Below are positions 11,201 through 19,387 of a DNA stretch of 64,000 nucleotides, in pieces (the first letter of the stretch is position 1; each line of letters starts with the position of its first letter). Source of the DNA: Hofstenia miamia (taxonomy: Eukaryota; Xenacoelomorpha; Acoela; Hofsteniidae); NCBI GenBank assembly GCA_900660155.1, contig CABFPE010000006.1, positions 388,546 through 452,545 on the forward strand. The letters run 5' to 3'. Below the pieces are notes generated by a model. It had not been told where the DNA came from and did no database searches. It saw only the letters and a list, made by a program, of their open reading frames with translations. Both the position numbers and the translations under genes were made by a program.

Positions 11201-11597
11201 GGACAGCAACAATAATATAAAAGACTATCGTTAAAATTTGAACGTGGAATCACAAACCTGCACCGGTGGCACCATAAGCAAAAACAGAGCCATTAAACCC
11301 ATCAATAACTGCTTCAACTACTGGCTGGGCACATTTTTCAAAGACTTCCTTTTGTGTAGAATACTGGTCGAAAATGTAATCGAACACATACCGTGTGTCT
11401 TTATTACGTCGGTGAGCAAAGGGAGCCGGTTTCAACCGCTTTCCGTGAAAATATTCGGGTGGCGCTTCAACTTTGGGATCAAAAACTAATATGTGTTCAT
11501 CCAAGATACCCAACAGTTCCCCACTATTGTTATCGCGTTCTCTTTCATTGGGGGGTCTCACCCTGATGGCTACGTTCATTGCTACTATATCGCTCAT
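516..11597 (-). CDS. KIF18: kinesin-8 (KIF18-type) motor protein, 5' part of gene
   Basis: Microtubule motor of the kinesin-8 family, whose members walk to plus ends and control microtubule length in spindles. Recognised exons, in transcript order: 11258-11597, 8262-8614, 6617-6785 and 516-762. Together they give about 370 residues, nearly the whole motor domain. Seen: an early IRVRPP strand; HILVFDPK and FHGK, typical of KIF18; the P-loop GATGAGKTHTM split by an intron; switch I SSRSH; switch [18 protein letters not shown]; and [12 protein letters not shown]. Intron phases agree across 6617 to 762. A short exon of about 55 nt (family segment after SRSHAVFQ, before the strand leading to DLAGSE) should lie between 6786 and 8261 but was not found. 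The neck, coiled coil and tail lie off the left edge. KIF18 is preferred over KIF19 because of FDPK, NRTQH and HAVFQ. The A/B paralogue is not resolved. Confidence 0.93.
1480..1705 (-). pseudogene. mariner-type transposase fragment
   Basis: The minus strand reads MCFVFWDT, then (after a stop) [10 protein letters not shown], an NSNYYCNL stretch, and IRKNRPR. This is the middle of a mariner transposase, between the first and second catalytic aspartates (family pattern VFWD-GV-LLDFLP then N-YYC-LL). Stops interrupt it and no ends are seen. It lies in the KIF18 intron. The flank 763-1479 shows nothing else recognisable. Confidence 0.6.
2013..2963 (-). pseudogene. P-element superfamily transposase relic
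   Basis: Two consecutive minus-strand reading frames. The upstream one (2526-2963) has [21 protein letters not shown] (hallmark D-hH-hKNhRNN), a SWDKLHSLY segment and [19 protein letters not shown]. The downstream one (2013-2519) has SKQTADALI, a [13 protein letters not shown] segment and [16 protein letters not shown]. This matches the C-terminal two thirds of P-element/THAP9-like transposases (TSRF-DP-E-RF, YRQMSGG-FLVSL-E). The THAP zinc finger and N-terminal part are missing, and the two frames are not joined. It sits in a KIF18 intron as dead DNA-transposon sequence. Confidence 0.8.
3247..3784. mobile_element. outer MITE, TIR CGTTATTTTACTTTAGAGG
   Basis: Terminal inverted repeats of about 24 bp (CGTTATTTTACTTTAGAGG then ACCCA) face each other at 3247 and 3784. 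They are flanked by the direct repeat TCATAGTGGGA at 3236-3246 and 3785-3795, a target duplication of up to 11 bp. There is no coding capacity. The interior is rich in degenerate CCCTAA/CCTAAA motifs and contains a second MITE. Confidence 0.8.
3311..3628. mobile_element. inner MITE nested in the outer one
   Basis: A perfect 28-bp inverted pair lies at 3313-3340 and 3602-3629 (GCGTTATTGCAGATCAGG and 10 more bases). It is flanked by the direct repeat CCCTAACC (3302-3309 and 3629-3636), which fits an 8-bp target duplication. Both this element and the outer one end in CGTTATT, so one enzyme may have moved both. The nearby P-type relic is a candidate by position only. Confidence 0.75.
3796..4621. 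other. KIF18 intron, nothing recognised
   Basis: AT-rich DNA without repeats or coding signals that I can support. The two minus-strand ORFs near 3883-4120 overlap each other and have no recognisable motif. Confidence 0.5.
4658..5022. mobile_element. nested hAT-type MITE, TIR CAGACTTGTCAACGAGCC
   Basis: Inverted ends CAGACTTGTCAACGAGCC at 4658 and 5022. The 8-bp target duplication is ATTCGAAG (4650-4657) and ATTTGAAG (5023-5030), matching 7 of 8. The right half of this MITE appears again at 5528-5615 because of the duplication around the join at 5095. Noncoding, 365 bp. Confidence 0.8.
4935..5687 (+). repeat. 160-bp direct repeat around contig join
   Basis: 4935-5094 and 5528-5687 are the same 160 bp with one mismatch. 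The first copy runs straight into a single N at 5095. The second runs on into the hAT C-terminal coding part. This is best read as two overlapping contigs or alleles joined without merging. Confidence 0.85.
5096..5530 (-). pseudogene. LTR-retrotransposon gag-like fragment (fossil)
   Basis: The minus strand carries a glutamine- and glutamate-rich coiled region followed by an acidic stretch and a [10 protein letters not shown] segment, the pattern seen where gag begins in Gypsy or BEL/Pao relatives. It is a partial, broken copy with no LTR, protease or polymerase. It lies between the two copies of a 160-bp repeat and directly after the contig join at 5095. The family assignment is tentative. 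Confidence 0.45.
5956..6616. repeat. intron with 65-bp tandem duplication
   Basis: 6198-6262 is repeated at 6263-6327 (unit starts GTGGAAAAATGTATA, one or two differences). The rest of 5956-6616 is AT-rich intron with no recognised gene. Confidence 0.8.
6617..6785 (-). CDS. KIF18: KIF18 exon with switch II
   Basis: The acceptor TTCTCAG is the only recognised acceptor in the window that is not TTTAG. The exon carries [14 protein letters not shown] (switch II) and [22 protein letters not shown], ending HIPYR with the arginine codon split across the intron (CG|A). Donor TCG|GTATTA. The loop after DLAGSERAS has a short RRTEGAN stretch as in other kinesin-8s. A GC-rich hairpin (6812-6831) lies just upstream of the acceptor. 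Confidence 0.92.
6806..6831. other. GC-rich hairpin near KIF18 splice acceptor
   Basis: A 26-base island of almost pure G and C in AT-rich intron. It contains CTCCGC (6812-6817) and GCGGAG (6826-6831), which can pair across an 8-base loop. It ends about 20 bases from the acceptor of the switch II exon. Confidence 0.55.
7093..7368. repeat. 138-bp tandem duplication
   Basis: 7093-7230 and 7231-7368 are near-identical copies (unit begins CGAGTAGTTTAGACTCAC) with only a few substitutions in the middle. It lies in the intron where the missing short KIF18 exon is expected. Noncoding as far as can be seen. Confidence 0.9.
7503..8033 (+). CDS. unassigned 176-codon ORF in KIF18 intron
   Basis: Open reading frame of 176 codons, antisense to KIF18 within its intron, with no interruption in DNA where long ORFs are rare. 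The predicted protein starts [14 protein letters not shown] and is hydrophilic with mixed charge. It has a basic middle ([12 protein letters not shown]) and a helical, leucine-rich C-terminal third with acidic and basic patches ([16 protein letters not shown]). There is no signal peptide or membrane segment. I do not recognise the family. It could be a domesticated or recent transposon-derived coding piece, a retrocopied exon, or a chance ORF. Confidence 0.4.
   Translation: MNTIRKFWDSHIASKTLTLTYAKHCVQTGNSADATERYYNYIHQSSTFRCNELVYFYNNELAINTINNKSVTPDIKKRSTRVSSKPAACYAEFSSENDQLLKYVLNLVKHGLCRHLTTSLTSYQKTLLGLLEHGDENITIEELRSLLFENRKRVSEGNIIALETELCIPKTNMLAY
8212..8247. repeat. TA microsatellite
   Basis: Uninterrupted TA dinucleotides immediately 3' of the KIF18 exon 2 donor. 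The stretch 8034-8211 holds no recognised feature. Confidence 0.95.
8262..8614 (-). CDS. KIF18: KIF18 exon 2 (P-loop to switch I)
   Basis: The acceptor GTTTAG completes the P-loop as G-KTHTMLG. The exon holds [13 protein letters not shown] (family-typical YLEVYNE), [14 protein letters not shown], the [11 protein letters not shown] segment before switch I, and switch [13 protein letters not shown]. It ends in phase 0 at CAG|GTAATA, next to a TA microsatellite. It has 353 nt: two bases finishing a glycine codon plus 117 codons. Confidence 0.92.
9377..10804 (+). mobile_element. Tc3-like (Tc1/mariner) transposon relic
   Basis: Inverted ends: a perfect 31-bp pair at 9421-9451 and 10726-10756 (core ACAGTTTGTAATAATTAG), with weaker outward similarity to about 9377 and 10804. 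Between them the plus strand encodes decayed Tc1-type transposase pieces: KPTLSDFD near 9586 (helix-turn-helix region), a catalytic-like [16 protein letters not shown] at about 10110, [20 protein letters not shown] at about 10190, and [10 protein letters not shown] near 10425. The pattern DEK-N-DGPD then GGGS-MVW then NPIENLW is Tc3-like. Many stops and frame breaks; dead. It lies in the KIF18 intron between exons 1 and 2. Confidence 0.82.
10805..11257. other. KIF18 intron, nothing recognised
   Basis: AT-rich DNA between the Tc3-like element and exon 1, with no supportable feature. Confidence 0.5.
11258..11597 (-). CDS. KIF18: KIF18 exon 1 (start codon to P-loop)
   Basis: Opens with [16 protein letters not shown], so the start lies just before the first motor strand, a little shorter than vertebrate KIF18A. 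It runs 113 codons plus one base and ends inside the P-loop as GATGAG, with donor CAG|GTTTGT. A TTTAG acceptor lies 13 nt upstream of the ATG (exon edge about 11610). Either a 5'UTR intron or a trans-splice leader may therefore join there. Confidence 0.9.
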
Positions 11598-11795
11598 TAT
11601 AAAACGAAAACTAAAATTGTTACATTTTCATGAATTTAAAGATCTATTATATATATATATATATATATATAAATCGATTTTCTCACTATTTTGCAGGACA
11701 ACTATTAGCCTATCGTTAAAACTACAAACATTAACGTTCTGTGGCATGGCAAAATTCAATTTACGCTAAATACGCTCTTCTATAGTACGAATCGT

Positions 11796-11841
<46 letters not shown>

Positions 11842-11845
<4 letters not shown>

Positions 11846-12843
11846 GCCGTTTGTAATTTATACAGAATTTATATTCGTCATTTATAATAATTTTCATATA
11901 TATACGCCGTTTGTAACAATATTCGTCGTTTGTAACCAAAAATTTATTTTATATTAATGAAGTTGCAAATTTCAGTTTCTTAATCATATGCATTACACTA
12001 GTGCCTATTCTATTTATTAGAGCCAATGCCTTCCATAGTTGATTAATTTCTTGGCTACAGCAAACTCGAAAGTCTTGAACTTCAATAACCATATAATATT
12101 GTTAAGTACATAGTAATCAAAGGTATTATACCATATCCTATAAATCTTAAAAGAAATTTAGTAGATGTAGTTTTTAATTTGGAAGCTAATGAACTAGGTT
12201 CGAAGTCGATCCAAGCATTATTCACTGAGATATTAACGATTATTCCCCAAAATATAGGATCATGCCGGTATAGTGGGTTGTTAAATGAAATTTCAAAAAA
12301 AACAAAGTAATCCATAGCCTATGCATCTTTAAAGGACTTTAGTAGATGTAGTTTTTAATTTGGAAGCTAATGAACTAGGTTCGAAGTCGATCCAAGCATT
12401 ATTCACTGAGATATTAACGATTATTCCCCAAAATATAGGATCATGCCGGTATAGTGGGTTGTTAAATGAAATTTCAAAAAAAAACAAAGTATTCCATAGC
12501 CTATGCATCTTTAAAGGACTTTAGTAAATGTAGTTTTTAATTTGGGAGCTAATGAACTAGGTGTGAAGTTGATCCAAGCAATTTGCTGAGAAATTACAAA
12601 CGACGAATATTTGTGAAAACCAGCAAAAAATTTTTTTTTCATTATAAATTTTTAGACCCATTAATTAAGTAGGATATATTGTTGAGAGGGTACTTAAATA
12701 CACTAACTGAAAAAATTCGAAAATTTTGCATTCTCCTCAATTTTAAACCCCAAAAAGGCGATTCGTCGTTTGTAACAGTCATTTTTTTCAGAATTCCTCG
12801 TTTGTAATGAAGTTTCACCATTAGTATGGTACAAACGACGAAT
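11842..12843. mobile_element. inverted-end element with tandem core in TA microsatellite
   Basis: Bounded by (TA)n on both sides (11799-11841 and from 12844). The ends are the motif ATTCGYCGTTTGTAA and its reverse complement. The motif or a close variant occurs about eight times (near 11842, 11873, 11902, 11921, 12761 and 12792 forward; near 12593 and 12829 reversed). The centre is a tandem array of a 181-182-bp unit. No coding sequence is seen. The plan (microsatellite flanks, short inverted ends, central tandem repeats) resembles nonautonomous Helitron-like (HINE/DINE-type) elements. That class is an inference. Confidence 0.6.
12115..12590 (+). repeat. 181-bp tandem array
   Basis: Unit starts at 12161, 12342 and 12524 (GTAGATGTAGTTTTTAATTT and variant), giving periods of 181 and 182. 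There are two full units plus partial units at both ends. The first two are almost identical and the last is more diverged. Confidence 0.9.
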
Positions 12844-13039
12844 ATATATATATATATATATATATATATTACATTTTACAAATAAGTAATAAACAAATCT
12901 AAAGAGCTTTAGTGCAAACACTATCTGATAAAGATGCACAAATAAAAAATTTACAATTGAAAAAATTGATTCATAACCTGTAACAATCACTTTCATTTAA
13001 AATGCACTGCCCTTAAACGTATTTGGGAAACAATAAGTG

Positions 13040-13600
13040 GAGTGATGCGGATATCACTCACATGAAAAAAAGGTTGAAACCGCGGTTACTGAAATGAAAT
13101 TAAATAAACTTCAGCTGGAATAAATCTTAGACAATCAGTTATCTGCTCTATTCAACTTGACAGTATTACCGAAATTCGTATTAAAGATTTCCTAGACAAT
13201 AATAAAAGTTATTTTGGAGAATGAACAAAGGAAAAAAAATATGGTTGTTAAATGTTTTGAAACTTTAAATTATGATTTCAATGAAACTCAAATATTCGAT
13301 ATTTATCGAATAGGCAAGTTCGATAAAAATAAACGCGTGCCTTGCTTGTACGTATTAAAGAGCCTATACAAGCTAAGGTTATCTTAGAAGAGCCATCAAA
13401 ATTAAAAAATTCAATCCCATTTAATGTATAGTTTTCAAAATGTTCATGCGAGATTTAAGAAAATAAGACACATCTTGTGGGTAACAAAGATAAAGGAAAC
13501 CAACTACAAATTATTAAGCTCAAGCTTCATGTGAAAAAGTATATAAATTTCTAAAAGTATCTCGTCAATCCTTTCCTTTGTCGCATTAATTAGATGTCAA
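13040..13600 (+). pseudogene. LINE ORF1-like relic
   Basis: Plus-strand pieces read KCFETLNYDFNETQIFDIYR, IGKFDKNKRVP and, after a frame change, VRIKEPIQAKVILEEPSKLK. This is the RNA-recognition-like part of ORF1 proteins from CR1/L1-type non-LTR retrotransposons (D-YR-GK----RP--VR). Stops and shifts are frequent. No reverse transcriptase follows clearly. Confidence 0.5.
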
Positions 13601-13824
13601 TGAAATAATTAGAAAATTCTGTGAACCTTAATACATACTAAACAATAAAGATTTTTCTATTGTCAACTTCAAAAGAGATTAAATTAAATATAGAAATATA
13701 AAAAACGTTTAGTTCTAATCGGGCGTTATCACACATGTTAATCGATAATAGCACTTGAAAACCAAAGTATATTCAACAATTATAAAATAAAGGCATAAAA
13801 ATAAAGAATGTAGACCTCGACTAT

Positions 13825-14163
13825 ATGCTTGCAATTATTAATTTAAACAAATATCTACTGTTGCATAGAAATACGAAAATCAGTACTAAAGAACTTAGAA
13901 ATGCAGCTTTAAATATGAAAAATTATCGTGGGGCATACATTATAATAACAGGTGATGCAAATCAAGAGAGCCTACACTACATATACTTGGTTGGATTAAG
14001 TCAATCACTTCACGTACGTATCTCAGAGAATCCCAGCTATATGCCTTACCTCAGCAATAAGGGTTACTACAACATATCATATGAGTCGACAATAGGTAAT
14101 TTCAACATTGTTTACCACCTTGCATTAATATTAAGACCCAACAAAATTTCCAAATACATATAG
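13825..14163 (+). pseudogene. ORF, possibly LINE endonuclease remnant
   Basis: 112-codon open frame downstream of the ORF1-like relic, with IIITGDANQESLHYIYLVGL. This weakly recalls the GDFN motif of AP-type LINE endonucleases, but with GDAN instead. The remainder shows no family motif I can defend. Its position fits a decayed LINE. A chance ORF is the alternative. Confidence 0.25.
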
Positions 14164-15001
14164 GATTTTAGACTCCAAAGAAAAATATGATCTGGAAAAA
14201 TATAGAAATAAACGTTTGTACATTAACCTTATTTGAAAATGGTTTTCTAGGACTACTCAAGCCTGATGAGGATGATTTCCTCGATTCCCCTTAACTAACT
14301 CTGAATTGGATTATGATATTAAAACGAAACTTTGCACAAAGATTCGTCATATCAGCGCTATCAATTTGCAATTTTCAGGAATTAAATGTCATCATTATTT
14401 TCGATGTCGTCAGCAATTCTGAAAATTTGGATATTTTGTGAAATATCTTGAATATTGGTTGTAATGGTTGGAAATGTTGAAGTTGATTAGAATTCATTAA
14501 GTTACCAAATATAATTTTTTCGTACATATTACATCCTATTTTCATACTAACAACAATGTTTTATTGCAAAAATGCGGATATTTGGTTCTACAAAGAATTT
14601 TCAAATCAAATTAGTGAATTTTTTGTTTTAATGAATGCTTATAAGTAGTTCATATGTCAATTATATTAAATATGTTAATCTGAGAATCAGAAAACTATCT
14701 TTTAATTTGAAATTTCAACGTTTTTAGCACTGCAAACGTATATTTTTCCAATATACTTATATGCAGCAGAGATGTTTGTAATCAATATTAGAGATCAGAG
14801 AAAATGTTTGATGAAGCGTTAAAATTATTCGCAAGAATTAAAAATATGCAAAAATGTAAACTAATCAAATCTTTAAACATGCAATTTCAAGAAAACTACA
14901 AGAACTGTCGCAAAAATAGTGGTCTACATAAAGAAATACATTTTCAAAGTTTGTAACACGCTGAAAAGGTCATATTGCCAGAATTACATGCAACTTCTTA
15001 T

Positions 15002-15003
<2 letters not shown>
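14164..15003. other. no gene seen
   Basis: AT-rich DNA up to the TA microsatellite, with no supportable coding region or repeat. Confidence 0.5.
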
Positions 15004-15038
<35 letters not shown>

Positions 15039-15312
15039 NNNNNNNNNNNNNNNNNNNNNNNNNNNNNNNNNNNNNNNNNNNNNNNNNNNNNNNNNNNNNN
15101 NNNNNNNNNNNNNNNNNNNNNNNNNNNNNNNNNNNNNNNNNNNNNNNNNNNNNNNNNNNNNNNNNNNNNNNNNNNNNNNNNNNNNNNNNNNNNNNNNNNN
15201 NNNNNNNNNNNNNNNNNNNNNNNNNNNNNNNNNNNNNNNNNNNNNNNNNNNNNNNNNNNNNNNNNNNNNNNNNNNNNNNNNNNNNNNNNNNNNNNNNNNN
15301 NNNNNNNNNNNN

Positions 15313-15342
<30 letters not shown>
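15004..15342. repeat. TA microsatellite containing a 274-N gap
   Basis: TA dinucleotides on both sides of N at 15039-15312. The gap is probably just more microsatellite that could not be assembled. The following stretch 15343-15811 has no recognised feature. Confidence 0.95.
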
Positions 15343-15344
<2 letters not shown>

Positions 15345-15811
15345 ACTCATACTTGCCTGATGTGGAAAGAGTAATTGCAGCATTCCCGATTAAAACTACG
15401 CGCGTAAAATGTTGAAGGTCACATTTGTTCTAAATGGAGCTTTCGAATGAGCTAATCATATATTTAGCTGCTACTTTATTTTTTGAAGCATACAAGATAA
15501 CTTTTAAAAAAGTGTACAAAGCGCAAGTATGCGTGCAAATATTTTTATATAGGAACTTCAATATTTTTTTTAATAAAAAATATGTGAATTTAAAAATGCT
15601 TTAGAAAATGTTTTTTCAGCTATGTGGACATTTCATAATATATAAATAGTCTAAAAACATTTCTTAATATCGAACTGCTAATTTGCGCTTTGTACTATGG
15701 GAAAATCAGTTCAGCTTGCGTGTTGTACACTTTTTTCAAATTTCCATAATACAAAGCGATATGAGTTTATATATCTATATATATATGATTTTGAGGGGGC
15801 ACCCTAAATTA

Positions 15812-16177
15812 CGTACCTAAGCCCTTCAGATTTTTTCCTTTGGGGTATTCTTAAGAACAGAGTCTACGCAAAGGAATCCAGAACCACCACGGAACTCAAG
15901 GAAGCCATCAGGGAGGAGATAAGAGCCATTACCAACTCAGTCTGTAAAAAACGTCATAGACAACTTTGTGCTGTTCCTCAAGAAATGCACGGAGCTAAGT
16001 GGAGGCCATCTAGAACAGATGCTGTAGAACGGAGAAAAAAGGCCAAAGGTCCTAGTGTTTTGATGTAATGTTTTGAATATAATAAACTAGTTATGACCAA
16101 AGTTTCATTTCATTCAAACAAAACACTAAGAAGCGGGGCCTAATTAGAGTTGGGGCCCGGTTTTTTGTGTCACCCTG
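15812..16177 (+). mobile_element. 3' end of a Tc1/mariner-type transposon
   Basis: The plus strand reads YLSPSDFFLWGILKNRVYAK, then TTELKEAIREEIRAI, then in another frame NFVLFLKKCTELSGGHLEQM. This is the end of a transposase: third catalytic residue region SPSD-FLWG, then the C-terminal GGHLE motif. The right end is GTGTCACCCTG followed by TATA, fitting a TA target. The 5' part, including the first two catalytic residues, is absent. Confidence 0.75.
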
Positions 16178-17260
16178 TATATAGATTTACGTATTGCAAT
16201 ACATGGAAAAACGAATAAATTCTAAGATTTCGAAGTTGTAGGATTTAAAAAATAAGAAGTTTAAGTTCAGATTTTAAATATGAAGATGAAAATCGTTTGA
16301 AACTGTGTGTCAATTAAGAAACTGTAAATGTCATTCTAATTAGAAATATATGGCTTTTCAATCATATATTTAAAATAGTAAATGCATTGCAAATTGCAAA
16401 GTTTTCTATGAAACTAGAATTTTAGGATGGATAATTCATTTAGGCGTCTGTTACCAATTGTATTGCGAACTTTAGAACTGAAGGATCATGTTACACTCGT
16501 GGGTGGTATTGTATAATTAATTTTAGAATTAATTTGAGAAAGTATGTTTATTACAGTATTTTCAATAGATGTTAATAAGAGACATAGCTTAGATATCCAA
16601 ATTAAATTATTGAAACTGATCTTACATTCTGGTGGAGAGAGCGGTATTTGCAATGTATACCTCAATATAATGATTCTCGCTTTACCGGAGCAAATGAGCC
16701 TCACTACTTTTATCAAAATTGAAAAACTCCGAACTATTATGGAATGACCCTGCAGTAGCTATTAACATTATAATGAACAAGCTAGCAAAATCGACCCGCT
16801 AACAATTATGCATTTAACAACAAACAATAGCACGTATATCCATCTGGACTATAATGTTAGATCAATGCTAACTGTTTATCATTATTCGTTTTGTCTTAAA
16901 ACAAGGAAAACTAAAGATCTTTAGTTGTCCTTGTTATAGTTAAAGAAAATGGCAAGATATGCTAATATCTTGCATTTTATCAGCATATCAAAAGACAAAT
17001 GTCTAGAGTAAACAATTTGAAAATGACGGATTAAGCGATTAATTAACCGATCCTGGAAAAAATATTTAAACGCTTATAACTCAAGAACTAATAAAGATAT
17101 CCAGAATCTTAAAGCACTGGCTGAAAGAAGAGTATGTCCTCTTTCATTTTCATTCTTAAACCGCGAACTGACGTGTCATTGTAGGAAGTCTCCAGTCGCA
17201 GACGCAGCGCCCTCTGACTTAGCGCATGGCAGGCCTCATGTGCTTTAAATCTTATATTTA
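16178..17260. other. no gene seen
   Basis: Low-GC sequence. Overlapping opposite-strand ORFs at 16486-16747 have no motif. Nothing supportable. Confidence 0.5.
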
Positions 17261-18112
17261 CCTAAACCTTAGACCAAGGCTAGACTAGGTGATTGGTTAA
17301 AAGTGATCTGTCACTTTTGAAAGCGTTGCATGTCTAACCACCCGAGGTAATTAGCGATGTGACGATCACGAAGAAATCGTGATGTTCGATTTCATTTGTG
17401 ATTGGTGTGCAGAGCGCGTAGTCTAACCACACTTTATTTGTGATTATCCTGTAACAATTACTAAAAGTGATTTGCGTAGCAATTTAAAAGGCTTCAATAG
17501 GCGTTGTGCCAAACTGAAATTCATCAAATTATATTATTATGATATGTATTATATTTATATGGACAGTTTTTTATTTAAAAAAATATTTACCTTGCATTAT
17601 TATATAATTATCCGGTATGTTCAATTCAGTATTCCCCCGTCAGGTTTTTAAATTTGATTTTAACTGGATAAATCAAGAAATTGTTCTTAAAAAATTGAAA
17701 ATTTTAAAATCTAGGATCGTGAAATGCATTTTTAGGGTGTATTTTCTCAATATTTTAAATATTTTTGGCGGGCTTCACCCTGCATTGAGTCAGAAAATCC
17801 TGCGTAGGCCTCTGCACTATCCGAATTCCATCCTTACTAATAACTGATGAAGGCATTAATGCGTAAGAGCTGAAATTTGTTAAAACATGCTTTACAGATA
17901 ACACTATGTCAAGTTCACCAATAATTGTACATTTAATCATAATTTTAGAGATTAATTTTACTAGTCAGAAATTCTAGTTATTTCTTTACAAAAACATTGC
18001 TCATGCGCCACAAATCACCCAGTGTAACCACTCTAATGTGATTGGTAAGCTGTTTCCATCACAACAACAATTATAATTGCATTGCAGTCTAACCGAGGCC
18101 TTAGGTTCAGGG
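17261..18112. mobile_element. inverted-end element of about 850 bp
   Basis: The left end CCTAAACCTTAGACC and the right end (reverse strand) CCTGAACCTAAGGCC both continue with a GG-TAGACT segment, making inverted ends of about 26 bp. The interior is noncoding and carries a smaller MITE at 17627-17814. A target duplication is not convincing. The right half appears again at 18395-19038 because of the assembly duplication. Confidence 0.5.
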
Positions 18113-19319
18113 AAATTAAATTTTTTTAAAAAAATTGGAATTTTCAATGAAATATAGTTAATATTTTCAAGTACTTTTGGCACAGCACTTTATTACAAAT
18201 TTTCAACATTACATGCTATGTCTCACGATTTCCAAATCTCAGAGAAAATTTTTTATAATGAAATAATTTTTGGAACCCAATGAAGAACTATATATAACTG
18301 GCTGACAAAAATTTACAAACTTAGAACTGAACATCAAAAGAACACAGGTTAGCCTGCTTGAAACTTAGTATTTTGCTACGATTGTATTTAGCTNGATTTG
18401 CGTAGCAATTTAAAAGGCTTCAATAGGCGTTGTGCCAAACTGAAATTCATCAAATTATATTATTATGATATGTATTATATTTATATGGACAGTTTTTTAT
18501 TTAAAAAAATATTTACCTTGCATTATTATATAATTATCCGGTATGTTCAATTCAGTATTCCCCCGTCAGGTTTTTAAATTTGATTTTAACTGGATAAATC
18601 AAGAAATTGTTCTTAAAAAATTGAAAATTTTAAAATCTAGGATCGTGAAATGCATTTTTAGGGTGTATTTTCTCAATATTTTAAATATTTTTGGCGGGCT
18701 TCACCCTGCATTGAGTCAGAAAATCCTGCGTAGGCCTCTGCACTATCCGAATTCCATCCTTACTAATAACTGATGAAGGCATTAATGCGTAAGAGCTGAA
18801 ATTTGTTAAAACATGCTTTACAGATAACACTATGTCAAGTTCACCAATAATTGTACATTTAATCATAATTTTAGAGATTAATTTTACTAGTCAGAAATTC
18901 TAGTTATTTCTTTACAAAAACATTGCTCATGCGCCACAAATCACCCAGTGTAACCACTCTAATGTGATTGGTAAGCTGTTTCCATCACAACAACAATTAT
19001 AATTGCATTGCAGTCTAACCGAGGCCTTAGGTTCAGGGAAATTAAATTTTTTTAAAAAAATTGGAATTTTCAATGAAATATAGTTAATATTTTCAAGTAC
19101 TTTTGGCACAGCACTTTATTACAAATTTTCAACATTACATGCTATGTCTCACGATTTCCAAATCTCAGAGAAAATTTTTTATAATGAAATAATTTTTGGA
19201 ACCCAATGAAGAACTATATATAACTGGCTGACAAAAATTTACAAACTTAGAACTGAACATCAAAAGAACACAGGTTAGCCTGCTTGAAACTTAGTATTTT
19301 GCTACGATTGTATTTAGCT
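17469..19319 (+). repeat. 925-bp exact duplication across a single N
   Basis: 17469-18393 and 18395-19319 appear identical, offset 926, separated only by N at 18394. Overlapping contig ends left unmerged explain this better than a real tandem duplication. Confidence 0.92.
17627..17814. mobile_element. short MITE (also at 18553-18740)
   Basis: Ends CAGTATTCCC... and, reversed, CAGAGGCCTACGCAGG. The interior CGTCAGGTTTTTAAATT onward matches the reverse of the element at 32014-32226, including TGGNTAAATCAA and GGCTTCACNC. It is a shortened copy of that family. The second copy at 18553-18740 belongs to the 925-bp duplication. Confidence 0.55.
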
Positions 19320-19387
19320 TTTAAAACAGCTTAAAGCGTTTTCGAATATGAAAAATAAAGTTTCCTAATGAACTCATCGGGAATTGA

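Noticed and set aside
12115-12590. CRISPR-like array
   Set aside because: The whole 181-bp unit is repeated with no short repeat/unique spacer structure, and the DNA is eukaryotic.
14919-15415. Long ORFs on both strands through 15039-15312
   Set aside because: They consist of TA-microsatellite Ile-Tyr repeats and N positions only.
17469-19319. A real tandem gene or satellite duplication
   Set aside because: Exact identity with a single N at the border points to unmerged contigs.
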